Assembly (NCBI RefSeq): GCF_017352195.1
Contig: NZ_CP071445.1
Coordinates: forward strand, 992,001 to 1,056,000
DNA length: 64,000 bases
Source of the DNA: Sedimentibacter sp. zth1
GTDB lineage: Bacteria; Bacillota; Clostridia; Tissierellales; Sedimentibacteraceae
Direction of reading: 5' to 3'
Below, one piece after another: positions 43,188-52,196 of the stretch (position 1 is its first letter; each line of letters starts with the position of its first letter). The position numbers and the translations under genes were made by a program. The notes under the pieces are model-generated. The model saw only the letters and a list, made by a program, of their open reading frames with translations. It made no database searches and was not told where the DNA came from.

Positions 43188-43805
43188 CTATTTAACTAGA
43201 TCAAGCATTACTTTTGTTACATTAGTTTTCGAAATTCTTCCGGTAATAATCATTTTACTACTCAAATCAAATTCAATTATCGGAATACAGTCAACTTCAT
43301 GCTCAATTATTTTTTCCGCTGCATCAATTATACTTTCATTTTCAGTACAATATACTGCTTTTGGTACTCTTGTCATTATTACTCCTATAGGAATTGTGCT
43401 TAAGTCTCCGCCGCCCATAGCTGCCTTCAATAAATCTTTTCTTGATACTATTCCTTTTAAATATTTGTCCTCAACAACGAAAAGAGTTCCTACATTTTCC
43501 AAGAAAAGTGTCACAATAGAATCATAAACGCTTGTACCTTCGTTTACTACAACTGGTAAAGATTTAACATCTGCAAGTTTTATATTCATAAGTTTATCTG
43601 CTAAATCTTCGTTAGCTTTTGCTTGAGAAATAAAATATCCAACTTTAGGTTTAGCATCAATTATTTTACACATAGATAGAACAGCTAAATCAGGTCTCAA
43701 GGTTGCCCTTGTAAGACCTATTTTATCTGCTATTGCTTCACCTGTTATTGGTTGACTTTCTTGTATAATTCTAATTATTTGTTCTTGTCTATTTGATAGT
43801 TTAAT
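43188..43805 (-). CDS. ccpN: CcpN-type repressor (HTH + two CBS), apparent AUU start
   Basis: A 206-aa repressor of gluconeogenic genes if started at AUU (43803-43805). An N-terminal HTH reads KLSNRQEQIIRIIQES, QPITGEAIADKIGLTRATLR; two CBS domains follow, binding adenine nucleotides. No ATG, GTG or TTG exists upstream in frame before a stop; the first normal start is a TTG at 43700, which would cut away the DNA-binding domain. AAGGGGG lies eight bases before the AUU, ideal spacing. An ATG directly after that site is in another frame and stops after 12 codons. A one-base error in the sequence is the alternative. Neighbour ppsR supports identity. Confidence 0.85.
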   Translation of the reverse strand: MKLSNRQEQIIRIIQESQPITGEAIADKIGLTRATLRPDLAVLSMCKIIDAKPKVGYFISQAKANEDLADKLMNIKLADVKSLPVVVNEGTSVYDSIVTLFLENVGTLFVVEDKYLKGIVSRKDLLKAAMGGGDLSTIPIGVIMTRVPKAVYCTENESIIDAAEKIIEHEVDCIPIIEFDLSSKMIITGRISKTNVTKVMLDLVK

Positions 43806-43841
43806 ATTAACATCCCCCTTTCATGTTTGGGAACTTTCTTA

Positions 43842-45236
43842 TTAAAAATTTATTTTTCCACTTATATATTCAACTAATTGATCTATTTTTATTCTTTCTT
43901 GTTTCATAGTATCTCGATCTCTAACTGTTACTGCATTATCTTCTAATGAATCAAAATCAAATGTAATACAGAATGGTGTTCCAATTTCATCATGTCTTCT
44001 ATATCTTTTTCCTATTGCACCGGACTCGTCATAATCAACATTGAAGTGTTTTTGCAAGCTACTAAATAATTCTGTTGCAGGCTCTTTCAATTTTTTAACA
44101 AGTGGAAATATTGCAACTTTTATCGGTGCAATTGCTGGATGTAATCTTAAAACAGTTCTAGTTTCATTTCCGTCTAAAATTTCTTCATCATATGCATCAA
44201 GCATCAATGCAAGCATAACTCTATCTACACCAACTGAAGGTTCAATACAGTATGGAACATATTTTTCATTAGTTATAGGATCTTGATATTCCATCTTTTC
44301 ACCAGAAACTTTTGCATGTGCATTTAAATCAAAGTCTGTTCTATCTGCGATACCCCATAATTCACCCCAACCAAATGGGAATAAGTATTCAATATCTGAT
44401 GTTGCATTGCTATAATGACTTAATTCTTCTTTTTCATGATCCCTAATTCTTAAGTTTTCTTTTTTTAATCCTAAACTATATAAAAATTCTGCAGAATAAC
44501 TTCTCCAATAGTTAAACCATTCTAAATCTGTACCTGGCTTGCAGAAAAATTCTAATTCCATCTGTTCAAATTCTCTTGTTCTAAAAGTAAAATTACCAGG
44601 CGTAATCTCATTTCTAAATGATTTTCCTATTTGACCTATACCAAAAGGAATTTTCTTTCTACATGATCTTTGAACATTCTTAAAGTTTACAAATATACCT
44701 TGCGCTGTTTCTGGTCTAAGATATATTTCAGATTTCGAACCATCTGTTACGCCTTGGAAAGTTTTAAACATCAAGTTGAATTGTCTAATACCAGTGTAGT
44801 TTAATTTTCCACACTCTGGACAAACTATATTTTTTTCATTTATATATTTTTCCATTTGCTCATTTGACCATCCATCTACAGATTGATCAATATTTTGTGT
44901 TCTTAAATAATCTTCGATCAACTTGTCCGCTCTAAAACGTGCTTTGCATTCTTTACAATCCATAAGTGGATCGCTAAAACCACCAACGTGTCCTGATGCT
45001 ACCCATGTTTGAGGATTCATAAGTATCGCTGCATCAAGACCTACATTGTATGGACTTTCTTGTATAAATTTTTTCCACCAAGCTTTTTTTACGTTATTCT
45101 TAATTTCAACTCCAAGCGGACCATAGTCCCAAGTATTTGCAAGTCCTCCGTATATTTCAGAACCCGGAAAAATTATTCCTCTTGATTTAGATAATGCTAC
45201 AAACTTCTCCAATTTATTTTTTTCAGCTTTTGCCAT
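43842..45236 (-). CDS. glyS: Glycyl-tRNA synthetase (dimeric, single-chain type)
   Basis: A 464-aa class II GlyRS of the eukaryote-like alpha2 type, distinct from the two-gene GlyQS. It begins [32 protein letters not shown]. It has the motif 2 [25 protein letters not shown] and motif 3 [13 protein letters not shown]. The C-terminal anticodon-binding domain follows. Cysteines in [12 protein letters not shown] and CPECG form a zinc site. I chose the ATG at 45236 after GGAGGAAAAA. It follows DUF4342, in the place of glyQS in Bacillus. Confidence 0.95.
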   Translation of the reverse strand: MAKAEKNKLEKFVALSKSRGIIFPGSEIYGGLANTWDYGPLGVEIKNNVKKAWWKKFIQESPYNVGLDAAILMNPQTWVASGHVGGFSDPLMDCKECKARFRADKLIEDYLRTQNIDQSVDGWSNEQMEKYINEKNIVCPECGKLNYTGIRQFNLMFKTFQGVTDGSKSEIYLRPETAQGIFVNFKNVQRSCRKKIPFGIGQIGKSFRNEITPGNFTFRTREFEQMELEFFCKPGTDLEWFNYWRSYSAEFLYSLGLKKENLRIRDHEKEELSHYSNATSDIEYLFPFGWGELWGIADRTDFDLNAHAKVSGEKMEYQDPITNEKYVPYCIEPSVGVDRVMLALMLDAYDEEILDGNETRTVLRLHPAIAPIKVAIFPLVKKLKEPATELFSSLQKHFNVDYDESGAIGKRYRRHDEIGTPFCITFDFDSLEDNAVTVRDRDTMKQERIKIDQLVEYISGKINF

Positions 45237-45260
45237 TTTTTCCTCCAAAATTAAATAATT

Positions 45261-45290
45261 ATTGATAATTAAATATTTTTTATTATCAAT
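45261..45290 (-). terminator. Hairpin between the DUF4342 gene and glyS (weak terminator?)
   Basis: ATTGATAAT and ATTATCAAT (9 bp, 12-nt loop) lie immediately after the stop codon of the DUF4342 gene. On the minus strand AATTATTTAATTTT follows, not a clean U-tract. It may only stabilise the mRNA or weakly reduce glyS readthrough. Confidence 0.4.
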
Positions 45291-45758
45291 TTAATTTTTC
45301 TTATAATGTTTTTTTATACAATTAAATTCGTCTTTTATTGTATTAACTCCTTTATTTACTTCGTCATTAACATAAATAATTTCACCATTATCTTTTTGTA
45401 TTTCTATAGTACATTCTGTTAACAAAGCAGCAGTCAAGCCTGCTAAAGTTAAAAAAGGAGCTAAGATTATTCCAACAGCACCAGCTGTAATTGGAATGTT
45501 TAATACTATTTCATTTTTTCTTTTAATAGTGATTTTGGTCACATTTCCTTTTTCAACTACTTTCTTTATTTCATTGATAATTTGCTCGCCTTTTTTCTTT
45601 GCGTTTGCTTCACATTTGCAAAATTTTAAATTCTCTTCAATATAAATTACAGCCTCAAGAACATCATTATTTGAATTTTCTAATGCCTCTTTCGCTTCCC
45701 TGTAGGATACATTTGTTCTTTTTACTACCTCGTCGATTTTTTCTAATATTTTATCCAT
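45291..45758 (-). CDS. DUF4342 protein with N-terminal UBA-like domain
   Basis: A 155-aa protein. The N-terminus KIDEVVKRTNVSYREAKEALENSNNDVLEAVIYIEE matches a UBA/TS-N helical domain. A DUF4342 part follows, starting near residue 70 (ITIKRKNEIVLNIPITAGAVGIILAPFLTLAGLTAALL), with one hydrophobic segment. Function unknown. The ATG at 45758 follows AAGGGTG and overlaps recO by 8 bp; a GTG at 45767 lies inside that site. In Bacillus this place is taken by the small yqzL gene. Confidence 0.8.
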   Translation of the reverse strand: MDKILEKIDEVVKRTNVSYREAKEALENSNNDVLEAVIYIEENLKFCKCEANAKKKGEQIINEIKKVVEKGNVTKITIKRKNEIVLNIPITAGAVGIILAPFLTLAGLTAALLTECTIEIQKDNGEIIYVNDEVNKGVNTIKDEFNCIKKHYKKN

Positions 45759-46509
45759 ATATATCACCCTTTTTCAAAAATTTTAAAGTTGTAAAATTAG
45801 ATTTTCCAATATAATAAAACATATACCTTCTGATTAAAATATTTAACTTTTCATCAATAGATTTTATTATTTCGATATTATCTAATTTAACACTCAATGC
45901 TTCATTTAATGCAACTATCTCATTACTGGTTACATTTAAACCTTTTTCTGCGATATTTGCACATTTATTACATTGTATACCCCCATCTTGTACATTAAAA
46001 TAATAAATTTTATTCATAAATAAATTAGAACCACAAGTTATACACTTTTTTATTTGCGGCCTGTATCCTAACATAGAAATTAATTTTAATTCATATACTG
46101 AAATAATATTTTCTACTAATTTTTCATTATCTTCAACCTTATCGAGAACTTCATAAAGTTTGATAGTCATATCAAAAATTTTTTCATCTACTTCATTTTC
46201 ATGAGAAATATAGTTTAACACTTCTAGAATATATGTACCATATAAAAATGCACTTATCTTGCTTCTTATATTATAAAAATTGTTGACTAACTCTCCATTA
46301 TTAATTATATACATATCTCTGCTAACAAACAACTGACATCTAGAAAATGCCATTATCTGAGATATATTTACAAGAGGGCTGTTATTTTTTTTACATCCTC
46401 TTGACATTATCTGCATTTTACCATGTTTTTTTGATATAACATGGAGAATTTTATCATTATCTTTGTACTTTACTTCTTTAAGAACTAATATTTCATCATC
46501 AATTATCAT
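45751..46509 (-). CDS. recO: DNA repair protein RecO
   Basis: A 252-aa RecO, which helps RecR load RecA onto SSB-coated DNA. It has the N-terminal OB fold with EVKYKDNDKILHVISKKHGKMQIMSRGCKK. The zinc finger has CITCGSN and CNKCA (four Cys) around residues 174-205. The C-terminal helical part ends at FTTLKFLK. It overlaps era by 4 bp; era-recO is the standard order. Confidence 0.95.
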   Translation of the reverse strand: MIIDDEILVLKEVKYKDNDKILHVISKKHGKMQIMSRGCKKNNSPLVNISQIMAFSRCQLFVSRDMYIINNGELVNNFYNIRSKISAFLYGTYILEVLNYISHENEVDEKIFDMTIKLYEVLDKVEDNEKLVENIISVYELKLISMLGYRPQIKKCITCGSNLFMNKIYYFNVQDGGIQCNKCANIAEKGLNVTSNEIVALNEALSVKLDNIEIIKSIDEKLNILIRRYMFYYIGKSNFTTLKFLKKGDIYG

Positions 46510-47396
46510 TTTTTATCATATCCTAATGATTTAAGTAAATTGTTATTATCTCTCCAATCAGGCGATACTTTTACCCATAGCTCTAAAAAAACCTGACAAT
46601 CAAGTAATTTTTCAATATCCTTTCTCGCACTTTTTCCTATACCTTTAATTTTTCTTCCACCTTGGCCAATAACAATACTCTTATGCGATTTTTTTTCACA
46701 AATAATAGTAGCTCTTATGTCTATAAGATTTTTATCTTTTCTTTCTTTCATCTTTTCTACTTCAACAGCTATACCATGTGGAACCTCATCTTGTAAATAC
46801 ATTAAAGCTTTTTCTCTAACTATTTCAGCAACTACAAATTTCTCAGGTCTATCAGTTAAATAATCTTCTGGGAAATACATAGGACCTTCTTTTAAATATT
46901 CTTTAATTTTTTCAATAAGTCCTTTAACTCCAACATCAGTAAGTGCTGATATTAGTAAAATCTCATCGAATATACCATATTCCTCAAACTGATTGCTTAC
47001 TTCTAGCATGTTTTCTTTACTATGCTTATCAATTTTATTAATAACCAATAATTTTTTTGAATTCATACTTTTAACTTTTTCAAGTATATACTCATCACCT
47101 GGTCCTATTTTACTAGACTCATCAGTTATCATAATAACTAAATCCATATCATCTAACGCTTCATCAACCTCTGTATTCATAAATTCACCTAAGTGATTTT
47201 TAGGTTTATGAATCCCAGGTGTATCTAAAAATATTATCTGAGCTTCTTTATCTGTATATACTGTTTGTATTTTATTTCTAGTTGTCTGAGGTTTATCAGA
47301 CATAATAGAAATTTTTTCACCTATCATATTATTCATAAGCGTTGATTTACCAACATTAGGTCTTCCTATTATGGTAACAAATCCTGATTTAAACAT
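46506..47396 (-). CDS. era: GTPase Era
   Basis: A 296-aa ribosome-assembly GTPase acting on the 3' end of 16S rRNA. GTPase motifs are GRPNVGKST (G1), DTPGIHKP (G3) and NKID (G4). The C-terminal KH domain includes VIGQGGRKIKGIGKSARKDIE. I chose the ATG at 47396 because an in-frame start at 47441 would overlap cdd; a purine-rich AAAGAGAG is just upstream. The order cdd-era-recO is conserved. Confidence 0.96.
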   Translation of the reverse strand: MFKSGFVTIIGRPNVGKSTLMNNMIGEKISIMSDKPQTTRNKIQTVYTDKEAQIIFLDTPGIHKPKNHLGEFMNTEVDEALDDMDLVIMITDESSKIGPGDEYILEKVKSMNSKKLLVINKIDKHSKENMLEVSNQFEEYGIFDEILLISALTDVGVKGLIEKIKEYLKEGPMYFPEDYLTDRPEKFVVAEIVREKALMYLQDEVPHGIAVEVEKMKERKDKNLIDIRATIICEKKSHKSIVIGQGGRKIKGIGKSARKDIEKLLDCQVFLELWVKVSPDWRDNNNLLKSLGYDKK

Positions 47397-47421
47397 ATTT
47401 TTCTCTCTTTCGTTTCTTAAT

Positions 47422-47811
47422 TTATAAATCTTCAGGTCCAAAACTGTTTGGAAGTAATTGTTCTAGTGTATATTCTGAAAAATCATTTTCGTTTTTAGCA
47501 CAAATAACTATTAAATCTTTTCCAAACTCTCTCAAAAATTGTCTGCATACTCCACATGGATATGAAATCTTATCAAAACTACCTACAATAGCAATTTTGT
47601 ATAAATCTAAGTTACCTTCTGAAACGCACTTTGCAAGTGCTGTTCTTTCTGCACAAATTGTAGGAGTATATGAAGCAGACTCTATATTACAACCTGTAAA
47701 AATTTTGCCACTCTTTGTTAATATAGCTGCTCCAACTTTAAATTTGGAATATGGACTATATGATTTTTCTCTAGCTTCCATAGCTAATTTAATAAGCTCT
47801 TTATTATTCAT
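47422..47811 (-). CDS. cdd: Cytidine deaminase
   Basis: A 129-aa homotetrameric zinc enzyme turning cytidine and deoxycytidine to uridine forms. Zinc and catalytic residues are in TICAERTALAK (CAE) and PCGVCRQFL (PCxxC). YSPYSKFKVGAAIL is the family N-terminus. It lies between the DUF3048 lipoprotein and era, as in many Firmicutes. Confidence 0.97.
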   Translation of the reverse strand: MNNKELIKLAMEAREKSYSPYSKFKVGAAILTKSGKIFTGCNIESASYTPTICAERTALAKCVSEGNLDLYKIAIVGSFDKISYPCGVCRQFLREFGKDLIVICAKNENDFSEYTLEQLLPNSFGPEDL

Positions 47812-47823
47812 ATTATTACCTCC

Positions 47824-48921
47824 TTACTCAGTTATATTTACCTCTGTTCTTTTGTTGACAACTTGAACCCATGTGTTTCCAGGATTTAATTTTATTTCTT
47901 GATTATCATAATAAAATTTTGTTCTGTCTGTTTCTGAATCCTTCTGCCATTTTATCTCAATAACTTTCCCATTTGTTATATAATACCCAAAACCTTTTCC
48001 AATTACACCTAAGTATAGTCTACCCTCATTATCTAAAACTTTCTTATCTACAGAGTAGATTAATATATTCTTAGCAGTAATTTGCTTATTATTATTTTCA
48101 TCAAAATGCTTTTCGTCATCTTTTAATCTTATGTATACTTTAGCTTCTTCATCATAAACATAATTAGTTGAATTGCTATTATTATAAACTATTTCTACAT
48201 TTTTTGCACCAACATTATTATTTAAATCTAAATCACTATCATTAAATTTATATCCATCAAATTCAAATTCAGTCTTATAATTTTTATTTGATGCATCTTC
48301 TCTTAATTTTTTTGAAGAAGTGTACAAATTATGGGGAGCATATTTGTTTGTATCATAATATCTCCACATTGCTGAAGTATATAAACCATCTATATCCGCT
48401 ACAGAAAGATCATATAATTTTTGGAAAGCTTCTGCGCTACCTCCAACATGTGCAAAAATACTGTCATATTCAAGAGATAGATAAATTAGATATGGTCTAG
48501 CACTTCTAACTGGTCCAATCAATTTAGGTTCTAATGACTGAAAAACTGCTAAATATCTAGTATATGGTGCTTCAACTTCTACTTCATAAACTATTTCAGC
48601 CTCACTTAAACCAGCTTGCGGTCTTGCCTTGGGATGATTATCAATAGAAAATACTATAGGCCTGTTTGTTAAAAGTTCTTTTTCGTACATTAAGCCATCT
48701 AAACTTGATTTTTCTTTATTTGTATTATCTTCATTTTCTACTATTTCTTCTTCATTATTATTTTCTTCGTTATTATTTTCTTCGTTTTTACCTACTTCAT
48801 CTTCAATAACAATTTTACTAGTATCATCAATCATTATTATATCATCTACTTCTTTACCGCAAGATGCCATAATGAACATACATATAAGCATAATTGCAGC
48901 AATTACATGTTTTTTATACAT
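47824..48921 (-). CDS. DUF3048 (YerB-like) lipoprotein
   Basis: A 365-aa predicted lipoprotein. The signal peptide is MYKKHVIAAIMLICMFIMAS with the lipobox cysteine at position 21. An Asn/Glu-rich linker (about 48-70) follows, with repeats of NNNEE. The DUF3048 domain has RPIVFSIDNHPKARPQAGLSEAEIVYEVEVEAPYTRYLAVF and GPVRSARPYLIYLSLEYDSIFAHVGGS. Function is not known. It is inserted between ybeY and cdd where dgkA is in Bacillus. No catalytic motif recognised. Confidence 0.9.
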   Translation of the reverse strand: MYKKHVIAAIMLICMFIMASCGKEVDDIIMIDDTSKIVIEDEVGKNEENNNEENNNEEEIVENEDNTNKEKSSLDGLMYEKELLTNRPIVFSIDNHPKARPQAGLSEAEIVYEVEVEAPYTRYLAVFQSLEPKLIGPVRSARPYLIYLSLEYDSIFAHVGGSAEAFQKLYDLSVADIDGLYTSAMWRYYDTNKYAPHNLYTSSKKLREDASNKNYKTEFEFDGYKFNDSDLDLNNNVGAKNVEIVYNNSNSTNYVYDEEAKVYIRLKDDEKHFDENNNKQITAKNILIYSVDKKVLDNEGRLYLGVIGKGFGYYITNGKVIEIKWQKDSETDRTKFYYDNQEIKLNPGNTWVQVVNKRTEVNITE

Positions 48922-48934
48922 AGAACACCTCGGT

Positions 48935-49396
48935 TTATTTAAATAAATGTAGTTTTTTCATAATTTCCTTTTCTTTTTCCCTCATAACACTTTTGTCTTC
49001 TTCTTGTATATGATCATATCCAAACAAATGCAACATACTGTGTGTAACTAAATACAACAATTCTCTTTCCAAACTATGTCCAAACTCTTTAGCTTGTTCA
49101 ATAATTTTTTCTGTTGATAAAACAATATCACCAAGCATAATAGTCTCACCAAAATACTCTTTATCTTCTCCATCCATTGGAAACGATAGAACATCAGTAG
49201 CACTATCAACATTTCTATACAAATTGTTTAATTTTTTTATCTCATCATTTACAACGAAGGAAACACTCACTTCAAAAATTCCTTCTAAATTTTCATTTTC
49301 AATACAAACCTTTATTGTCCTTTCCATTGCTTCAATATTTTCATCTGTGATTTTCATAAACTCTTGTCTATTATCACACAACACCGTTACGTTCAT
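48935..49396 (-). CDS. ybeY: Endoribonuclease YbeY
   Basis: A 153-aa zinc endoribonuclease for 16S rRNA 3' processing and ribosome quality control. The metal motif HSMLHLFGYDH (H-x3-H-x5-H) is at about residue 120. The upstream NVDSATDVLSFPM is typical. It overlaps phoH by 4 bp. In Bacillus a pgpH (yqfF) gene lies between phoH and ybeY; it is absent here. Confidence 0.95.
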   Translation of the reverse strand: MNVTVLCDNRQEFMKITDENIEAMERTIKVCIENENLEGIFEVSVSFVVNDEIKKLNNLYRNVDSATDVLSFPMDGEDKEYFGETIMLGDIVLSTEKIIEQAKEFGHSLERELLYLVTHSMLHLFGYDHIQEEDKSVMREKEKEIMKKLHLFK

Positions 49397-50358
49397 TTTC
49401 TTTTCTCCTCATATTTTTCATAAGCTTTTACTATGTCTTGAACTAATTTATGTCTTACAATATCTTTATTATCAAAATACATAAAACCAATTCCTTCAAC
49501 ATCTTTTAATACTTTAGCCGCACTTTTAAGTCCTGATTGTTTACCACCAGGTAGATCAATTTGCGTAATATCTCCAGTAATAACAGCTTTTGAGCCATAG
49601 CCAAGTCTAGTCAAAAACATCTTCATTTGCTCATTAGTAGTGTTTTGAGCTTCATCCAGTATAATAAATGCAGAGTCGATAGTCCTACCTCTCATATACG
49701 CTAAAGGTGCAACTTCAATAACTTGTTTTTCAACGTTTTTTAAAAAATTATCCATACCTATAATATCAAACAATGCATCATACAATGGCCTCAAATACGG
49801 ATCAACTTTATCTTGTAAGTCTCCTGGTAAAAACCCAAGCTTTTCTCCTGCTTCAACAGCAGGTCTAGTCAAAATTATTCTATCAACTTCTTTTTTCCTT
49901 AATGCATTAACTGCCTGTGCAACAGCTATATATGTCTTGCCAGTTCCAGCAGGACCAATTCCGAATGCTACATCATTTTCATTTATTAAATTAGAATACC
50001 TTTTTTGACCTAATGTTTTAGGTTTAATTACCCTTCCAGAATTCGTAGTAACAATTATATCACCTAGCATTGAGGAGTAATCAATATTAATTGATTCCTG
50101 ACATGAATTAATATAATATAAAATCTTTTGTTCTGTTATTTCACCTTCAACTTGAATTTCCTTTATGATTAATTCTAAAACATTTTTAATAGCAGTTGAA
50201 ATATTATCATCACCAAGTATTTTTATTTCATTTTCCCTAACTAATATATTAGAACCAAAATAACTTTTTATTAATTTTAAATTTTTATCATGTGCACCTA
50301 ATAATTTTGCCATAGTAATACTATTTTCAATAATTATTACCTTATCTAATTCCTCCAT
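49393..50358 (-). CDS. phoH: PhoH-like ATPase
   Basis: A 321-aa PhoH family protein (PhoL/YbeZ type), a predicted RNA-linked P-loop ATPase working with YbeY. Walker A is GPAGTGKTYIAVA at about residue 141. Walker B is AFIILDEAQNTTNEQMKMFLTRLG. An N-terminal KH-like portion is present. The gene starts a long operon phoH-ybeY-DUF3048-cdd-era-recO. A 150-nt AT-rich leader without ORFs precedes it. Confidence 0.94.
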   Translation of the reverse strand: MEELDKVIIIENSITMAKLLGAHDKNLKLIKSYFGSNILVRENEIKILGDDNISTAIKNVLELIIKEIQVEGEITEQKILYYINSCQESINIDYSSMLGDIIVTTNSGRVIKPKTLGQKRYSNLINENDVAFGIGPAGTGKTYIAVAQAVNALRKKEVDRIILTRPAVEAGEKLGFLPGDLQDKVDPYLRPLYDALFDIIGMDNFLKNVEKQVIEVAPLAYMRGRTIDSAFIILDEAQNTTNEQMKMFLTRLGYGSKAVITGDITQIDLPGGKQSGLKSAAKVLKDVEGIGFMYFDNKDIVRHKLVQDIVKAYEKYEEKRK

Positions 50359-50511
50359 TTAACCTCCACTTTATTATTTATAACGCTATATAATTTGTTT
50401 TAATTGTATATATATTATATTATTTTTTTAACATTTTGTAAAAGAAAAAATATTTCTTTAATTTACTTAGTTATATGTAATATTAAAATATAATTAATGT
50501 AATATAACTAT

Positions 50512-50539
50512 ATTATATTATATAATCGTAATTTGTCAA
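50512..50539 (-). promoter_or_regulatory. Sigma-A promoter of the phoH operon
   Basis: On the minus strand TTGACA (50534-50539), 16 bp, TATAAT (50512-50517). The -35 abuts the U-tract of the yqfD terminator. The leader to phoH is about 145 nt of AT-rich sequence with no clear hairpin. Confidence 0.85.
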
Positions 50540-50565
50540 AATAAAAAGTTGCAATGCAACTTTTA
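50540..50565 (-). terminator. Intrinsic terminator of yqfCD
   Basis: On the minus strand AAAAGTTGC pairs with GCAACTTTT (9 bp, 3-nt loop), followed by TATTTTG. It is about 30 bp after the yqfD stop codon. Confidence 0.85.
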
Positions 50566-50595
50566 TTAATTTATTCACATATAATATTATTTATT

Positions 50596-51816
50596 TTATG
50601 TATTTCCATCATTTTGTTGATTTTGAGATGCTTCAGGAGTTGGCAAATTATATATTTTAATATACTGGCCAATATCTTCTATTAATTGTATTTTTCCTTT
50701 TAGGATAAAATCTTTATTAGTTTCTTCAATTATAATATTTTTCTTTTCAAGTTTACAGTTCTTATTGCACATTGTTGCTAGCTTCTCATACATCTCAATG
50801 GTCAATTTATTTGCAGCATATTCTTTTGAAACAATTTCACTTTGCCGTTTTAATTCATACTGCTTAACCGTTTCAAATGAGATATGTAAAAAATCTGTTA
50901 TAATTGGTATTTCAATAACATTTGAAACTTCATTTTTATATTTATATTTATTATTATTGCCAAAAATTTTAATTGTCTTTCCATTTACATTTATATTTCT
51001 TATAATGCTTTTTTTCCCTGTTTCTTCATATGTGTTATGAACTTTTGGTTCTACTAAATTGAAATTATAATATGTATACCCTAATATTACTGCATCCGAG
51101 CATACTAAGACACTTGAATTATCTACGCCTTTTTTAGTACCTTGCACCAACAACTGTCCTTTATCTACAACATCTCCCTCATTTACCAGTAATTCACCAT
51201 GCTTAACTACAGTTTTATAAATCACTGCTTGCTTAGAAGCAACAATACTTGATGGAGATTTGTCAAATTTTTCATATTCTACTTCCTTTCTCTCCTTTAC
51301 AAATATAACAAGTTTTACTCCTTCTATATAAGTTTCTACAAATTTAAACTCATTAAACTGAGAATAAAGGTAATTTTCAATTTCTCTTTTATTAATTTTA
51401 CTTAAACTCATTGGAGTTTTGACATTGCTTAATTTCAAACTAGAGATTATATCGCTTTGAGTAATTTTTTCATTACCAATAATCTTTATTTCCCATGCAA
51501 AAGAACTATATATAGCAACATAAATAAAGATAATTACAATACCTATTATAAAACCAATTCTTACTGAAAGTTTCCTAAGTTTATAAGCAATACCAACCTT
51601 TTTTAAAGGAAGCATGTTAATCTCTTCGAAAAATTTTTTGTGTTTTTCATAATCTTTCTTAAGTATTTTAAATTCTATCCCGGATTCTTTTTTGTTGATG
51701 TCCCATACAATAATTCCTTTTCTTCGTAAAAGATTTAGAATCTTTTCATATTTTGTTGAATTAAAATTGAGAATTACATAGCTTTTTATAAATTTAATCA
51801 CTCTTTGACTAAGCAT
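50596..51816 (-). CDS. yqfD: Sporulation protein YqfD
   Basis: A 406-aa membrane protein of the YqfD family, found in endospore formers and expressed in the mother cell under sigma-E in Bacillus. An N-terminal cytoplasmic part (about 1-80) is followed by one membrane segment (IGFIIGIVIIFIYVAIYSSFAW) and a large external beta-rich part resembling POTRA/FtsQ-like domains. It has the motif KITQSDIISSLKLSNV. The ATG at 51816 follows AAGGAGT. It is 4 bp from yqfC. Confidence 0.93.
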   Translation of the reverse strand: MLSQRVIKFIKSYVILNFNSTKYEKILNLLRRKGIIVWDINKKESGIEFKILKKDYEKHKKFFEEINMLPLKKVGIAYKLRKLSVRIGFIIGIVIIFIYVAIYSSFAWEIKIIGNEKITQSDIISSLKLSNVKTPMSLSKINKREIENYLYSQFNEFKFVETYIEGVKLVIFVKERKEVEYEKFDKSPSSIVASKQAVIYKTVVKHGELLVNEGDVVDKGQLLVQGTKKGVDNSSVLVCSDAVILGYTYYNFNLVEPKVHNTYEETGKKSIIRNINVNGKTIKIFGNNNKYKYKNEVSNVIEIPIITDFLHISFETVKQYELKRQSEIVSKEYAANKLTIEMYEKLATMCNKNCKLEKKNIIIEETNKDFILKGKIQLIEDIGQYIKIYNLPTPEASQNQQNDGNT

Positions 51817-51820
51817 AAAA

Positions 51821-52093
51821 TTACTCCTTAATTTGTATTTCCTTAATCGCACCGTTAACTACTATATAAAAATCTGTAATTTCACCTATTTTTAATTTAT
51901 CCCCTTTAATAATTACATTTTGAATTTTAGTCTTAATATGTACTAAATCATTTTCATATATTAATACTCCTATATGATTTTCAATAATTACCCTTTTATT
52001 GCCTTGTATTCTAATATCAAAATTATCAGTCACCACATGATCAGGTAATTCCAATTCATCAGCTATTTTGCTGCGTATTTTATTTATTTTCAT
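51821..52093 (-). CDS. yqfC: Sporulation protein YqfC
   Basis: A 90-aa YabP/YqfC family protein with the typical ELPDHVVTDNFDIRIQGNKRVIIENHIGVLIYENDLVHIKT core. It partners YqfD in sporulation. The ATG at 52093 follows AAGGATGTG; a TTG at 52126 is in frame but less likely. A sigma-E type promoter is visible upstream, fitting known regulation. Confidence 0.94.
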   Translation of the reverse strand: MKINKIRSKIADELELPDHVVTDNFDIRIQGNKRVIIENHIGVLIYENDLVHIKTKIQNVIIKGDKLKIGEITDFYIVVNGAIKEIQIKE

Positions 52094-52114
52094 TTTTTCA
52101 CATCCTTTATTATA

Positions 52115-52142
52115 AAAATATGTCAAGAATATAAAAAAATGA
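52115..52142 (-). promoter_or_regulatory. Candidate sigma-E promoter of yqfCD
   Basis: On the minus strand TCATTTT (about 52136-52142), 13 bp, CATATTTT (about 52115-52122). Matches to the sigma-E pattern are 6 of 7 and 5 of 8, with the key CATA present. No good sigma-A promoter competes. Known sigma-E control of yqfCD supports it. Confidence 0.5.
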
Positions 52143-52167
52143 ATATATGTAAGCTTTTTTTTGCAAA

Positions 52168-52194
52168 TAAAAAAACCCTGTTTACAGGGTTTTT
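52168..52194 (-). terminator. Intrinsic terminator after yqeY
   Basis: On the minus strand AAAAACCCTG pairs perfectly with CAGGGTTTTT (loop TAAA), followed by more T. It begins two bases after the yqeY stop. It separates rpsU-yqeY from yqfCD. Confidence 0.94.
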
Positions 52195-52196
52195 AG

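Noticed and set aside
43778-43813. A 12-codon frame from the ATG after GGGGG upstream of ccpN
   Set aside because: The ATG is directly attached to the Shine-Dalgarno with no spacing and ends quickly; it could be a leader peptide but nothing supports that beyond its existence.
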